Positions 6,128 to 6,948 of a stretch of DNA of 6,948 bases are shown here, one piece after another; positions within the stretch are counted from its first letter, which is position 1, and each line of letters opens with the position of its first letter. Origin of the DNA: Dehalococcoidales bacterium (lineage in GTDB: Bacteria > Chloroflexota > Dehalococcoidia > Dehalococcoidales > UBA2162); contig CP070645.1 in NCBI GenBank assembly GCA_020354275.1, positions 1,702,178 to 1,709,125 of the forward strand, given 5' to 3'. The notes beneath the pieces are model-generated. The model was given only the letters and a program-made list of their open reading frames with translations. It was not told the origin of the DNA and made no database searches. Made by a program: the position numbers and the translations under genes.

Positions 6128-6361
6128 TTATGATTTCTTTTTTGGTTGTGTGGCTTTCTTGGGGCTCTTGCTGGCGCTCTCTAATCTGAGGGAGTCAATG
6201 ATCAGCTTTTCTACCCAGTCTTCAAGCTGGGTCATCAGGTTCTTTATTTCATCGGTAGCCACCGGGTCGCTGTCTCTCAATTTCAACAGGTTGAGCCTTA
6301 TCTGTGCGAACAAATCATCAATGGCTTCACTGGCGCTCTCTTTCACATTGCCCCCCTTCAC
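6128..6361 (-). CDS. Small helical protein with lysine-rich tail, function unknown
   Basis: The 77-residue protein uses a GTG start at 6361, with AAAGGA 5 nt upstream. A later in-frame GTG at 6346 is possible but lacks a ribosome site. Residues about 6-62 look like two amphipathic helices rich in Leu, Ile, Asp and Glu (SEAIDDLFAQIRLNLLKLRD, and EIKNLMTQLEDWVEKLIIDS). They end in a basic tail of the type SPKKATQPKKKS. There is no signal peptide, membrane segment or cysteine. The acidic helical body with a lysine/proline tail suggests a cytoplasmic protein that might self-associate and contact nucleic acid, but that is inference. No family is recognised. It lies 57 nt after the ArsM-like gene on the same strand and has its own promoter candidate in that gap. 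The coding call rests on a good ribosome site, plausible codon use and coherent protein composition. Confidence 0.65.
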   Translation of the reverse strand: MKGGNVKESASEAIDDLFAQIRLNLLKLRDSDPVATDEIKNLMTQLEDWVEKLIIDSLRLESASKSPKKATQPKKKS

Positions 6362-6376
6362 AGGCTTCCTTTAAAG

Positions 6377-6407
6377 ATAATAATAACCTTTATTTATAAA
6401 CTGTCAA
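6377..6407 (-). promoter_or_regulatory. Candidate promoter for the 77-residue protein gene
   Basis: On the minus strand a perfect TTGACA (6402-6407) is followed after 19 nt by TATTAT (6377-6382), or after 17 nt by ATTATT, in an AT-rich tract. The predicted start would lie close to 6370, leaving a very short leader that begins at the AAAGGA ribosome site. It falls in the gap after the ArsM-like gene stop, so the small gene could be expressed independently. Confidence 0.4.
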
Positions 6408-6416
6408 GCATTCCAG

Positions 6417-6948
6417 CTAACCCGGCTTGATGGCAGAAACCTTCACGCTGACTATTGAGCTGGCGACGTCGTTTATCATTTCCATTGGTAACGCTGTGCC
6501 CTCGGTAATTATCTGCACTATCGGGTCATTTACCATATACTGTGTCGGGAAAGGCGTCTCATCAATTATGGTGACGTCCTGGAATCCCGCAGCTCTTATT
6601 GCGGCGATATAATCGGTCTTTTTTGCTGCCCCGGCAATGCAGCCGACATAGGCTGCGATTGAGTTCATGATAGGGGGTGGCAGCGGCTTGAGCAGGACAA
6701 TATCAGAGACCATTACCCTTCCCTCCGGCTTCAGCACGCGATAAGCTTCAGCGAACACCCTCGCCTTATCGGGTGATAGATTAATGACGCAGTTTGAGAT
6801 AACCAGGTCAGCCAGGCCATCCTCAACCGGCAAATTCTCGATCTCACCCAGCCTGAACTCTACGTTTGAGTAGCCACCCTTAATGGCATTCTCTCTGGCT
6901 CTGGTCACCATTTCGGGCGTCATGTCCACGCCGATGACCCGGCCGTCC
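6417..6948 (-). CDS. arsM: ArsM-like arsenite S-adenosylmethionine methyltransferase, 5' end outside window
   Basis: This is a cytosolic class I SAM-dependent methyltransferase. The frame is open to the right edge (DGRVIGVDMTPEM), so the GTG at 6929 is internal. GRVIGVDMTPEMV is the end of the SAM-binding region and the acidic residue contacting the SAM ribose. LVISNCVINLSPDKARVFAEAYRVLKPEGRVMVSDI is strongly characteristic of ArsM/UbiE-like enzymes, and ArsM in particular has SNCVINL(S/C)PDK. VGCIAGA matches the region of the second arsenic-ligating cysteine in characterised ArsM proteins. Counting from the GTG at 6929, the only visible cysteines are C47 and C97, and the C-terminal ~70 residues have none. 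The first catalytic cysteine would be upstream of the window. Substrate assignment to As(III) is therefore probable, not proven. The gene is upstream of the 77-residue gene on the same strand, and no arsR or other ars gene is visible. Confidence 0.85.
   Translation of the reverse strand, partial: DGRVIGVDMTPEMVTRARENAIKGGYSNVEFRLGEIENLPVEDGLADLVISNCVINLSPDKARVFAEAYRVLKPEGRVMVSDIVLLKPLPPPIMNSIAAYVGCIAGAAKKTDYIAAIRAAGFQDVTIIDETPFPTQYMVNDPIVQIITEGTALPMEMINDVASSIVSVKVSAIKPG

Overview
The window is a stretch of bacterial chromosome of roughly 50% GC, densely packed with housekeeping and accessory genes. No mobile element, CRISPR array, rRNA or tRNA was found. The DnaE style, the RadC with a C-terminal tail, a GIN-domain lipoprotein beside a small membrane protein, and an ArsM-like methyltransferase together resemble uncultured Chloroflexota of the Dehalococcoidia type. 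That assignment is an impression from gene content and protein style, not a database result.

Left part (1-3015), DNA replication and repair. The 3' portion of dnaE (polymerase III alpha subunit) enters from the left edge. radC follows 21 nt after its stop, probably in the same transcript. A convergent gene on the minus strand encodes an O6-alkylguanine-DNA alkyltransferase.

Middle part (3016-4684). A 322-nt noncoding interval separates the alkyltransferase from a divergently transcribed CPA2-type Na+/H+ antiporter. The antiporter has no visible Shine-Dalgarno sequence and may be made from a leaderless mRNA. A short convergent gap follows it.

Right part (4685-6948), all on the minus strand and read right to left: a 5'-truncated ArsM-like SAM methyltransferase, a 77-residue lysine-tailed small protein, a 120-residue membrane protein, and a GIN/DUF2807-type lipoprotein with a regular SGAS ladder. 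The last two look like a cell-envelope operon. Ahead of them lies a promoter-like TTGACA/TATAAT pair and a leader with three short perfect dyads. A second TTGACA-type promoter candidate lies before the 77-residue gene.

No clearly new system is evident. The items most worth a second look are the dyad-rich leader of the envelope operon, the GIN lipoprotein/membrane protein pair, the small lysine-tailed protein, and the apparent absence of a C-terminal cysteine in the ArsM-like enzyme.
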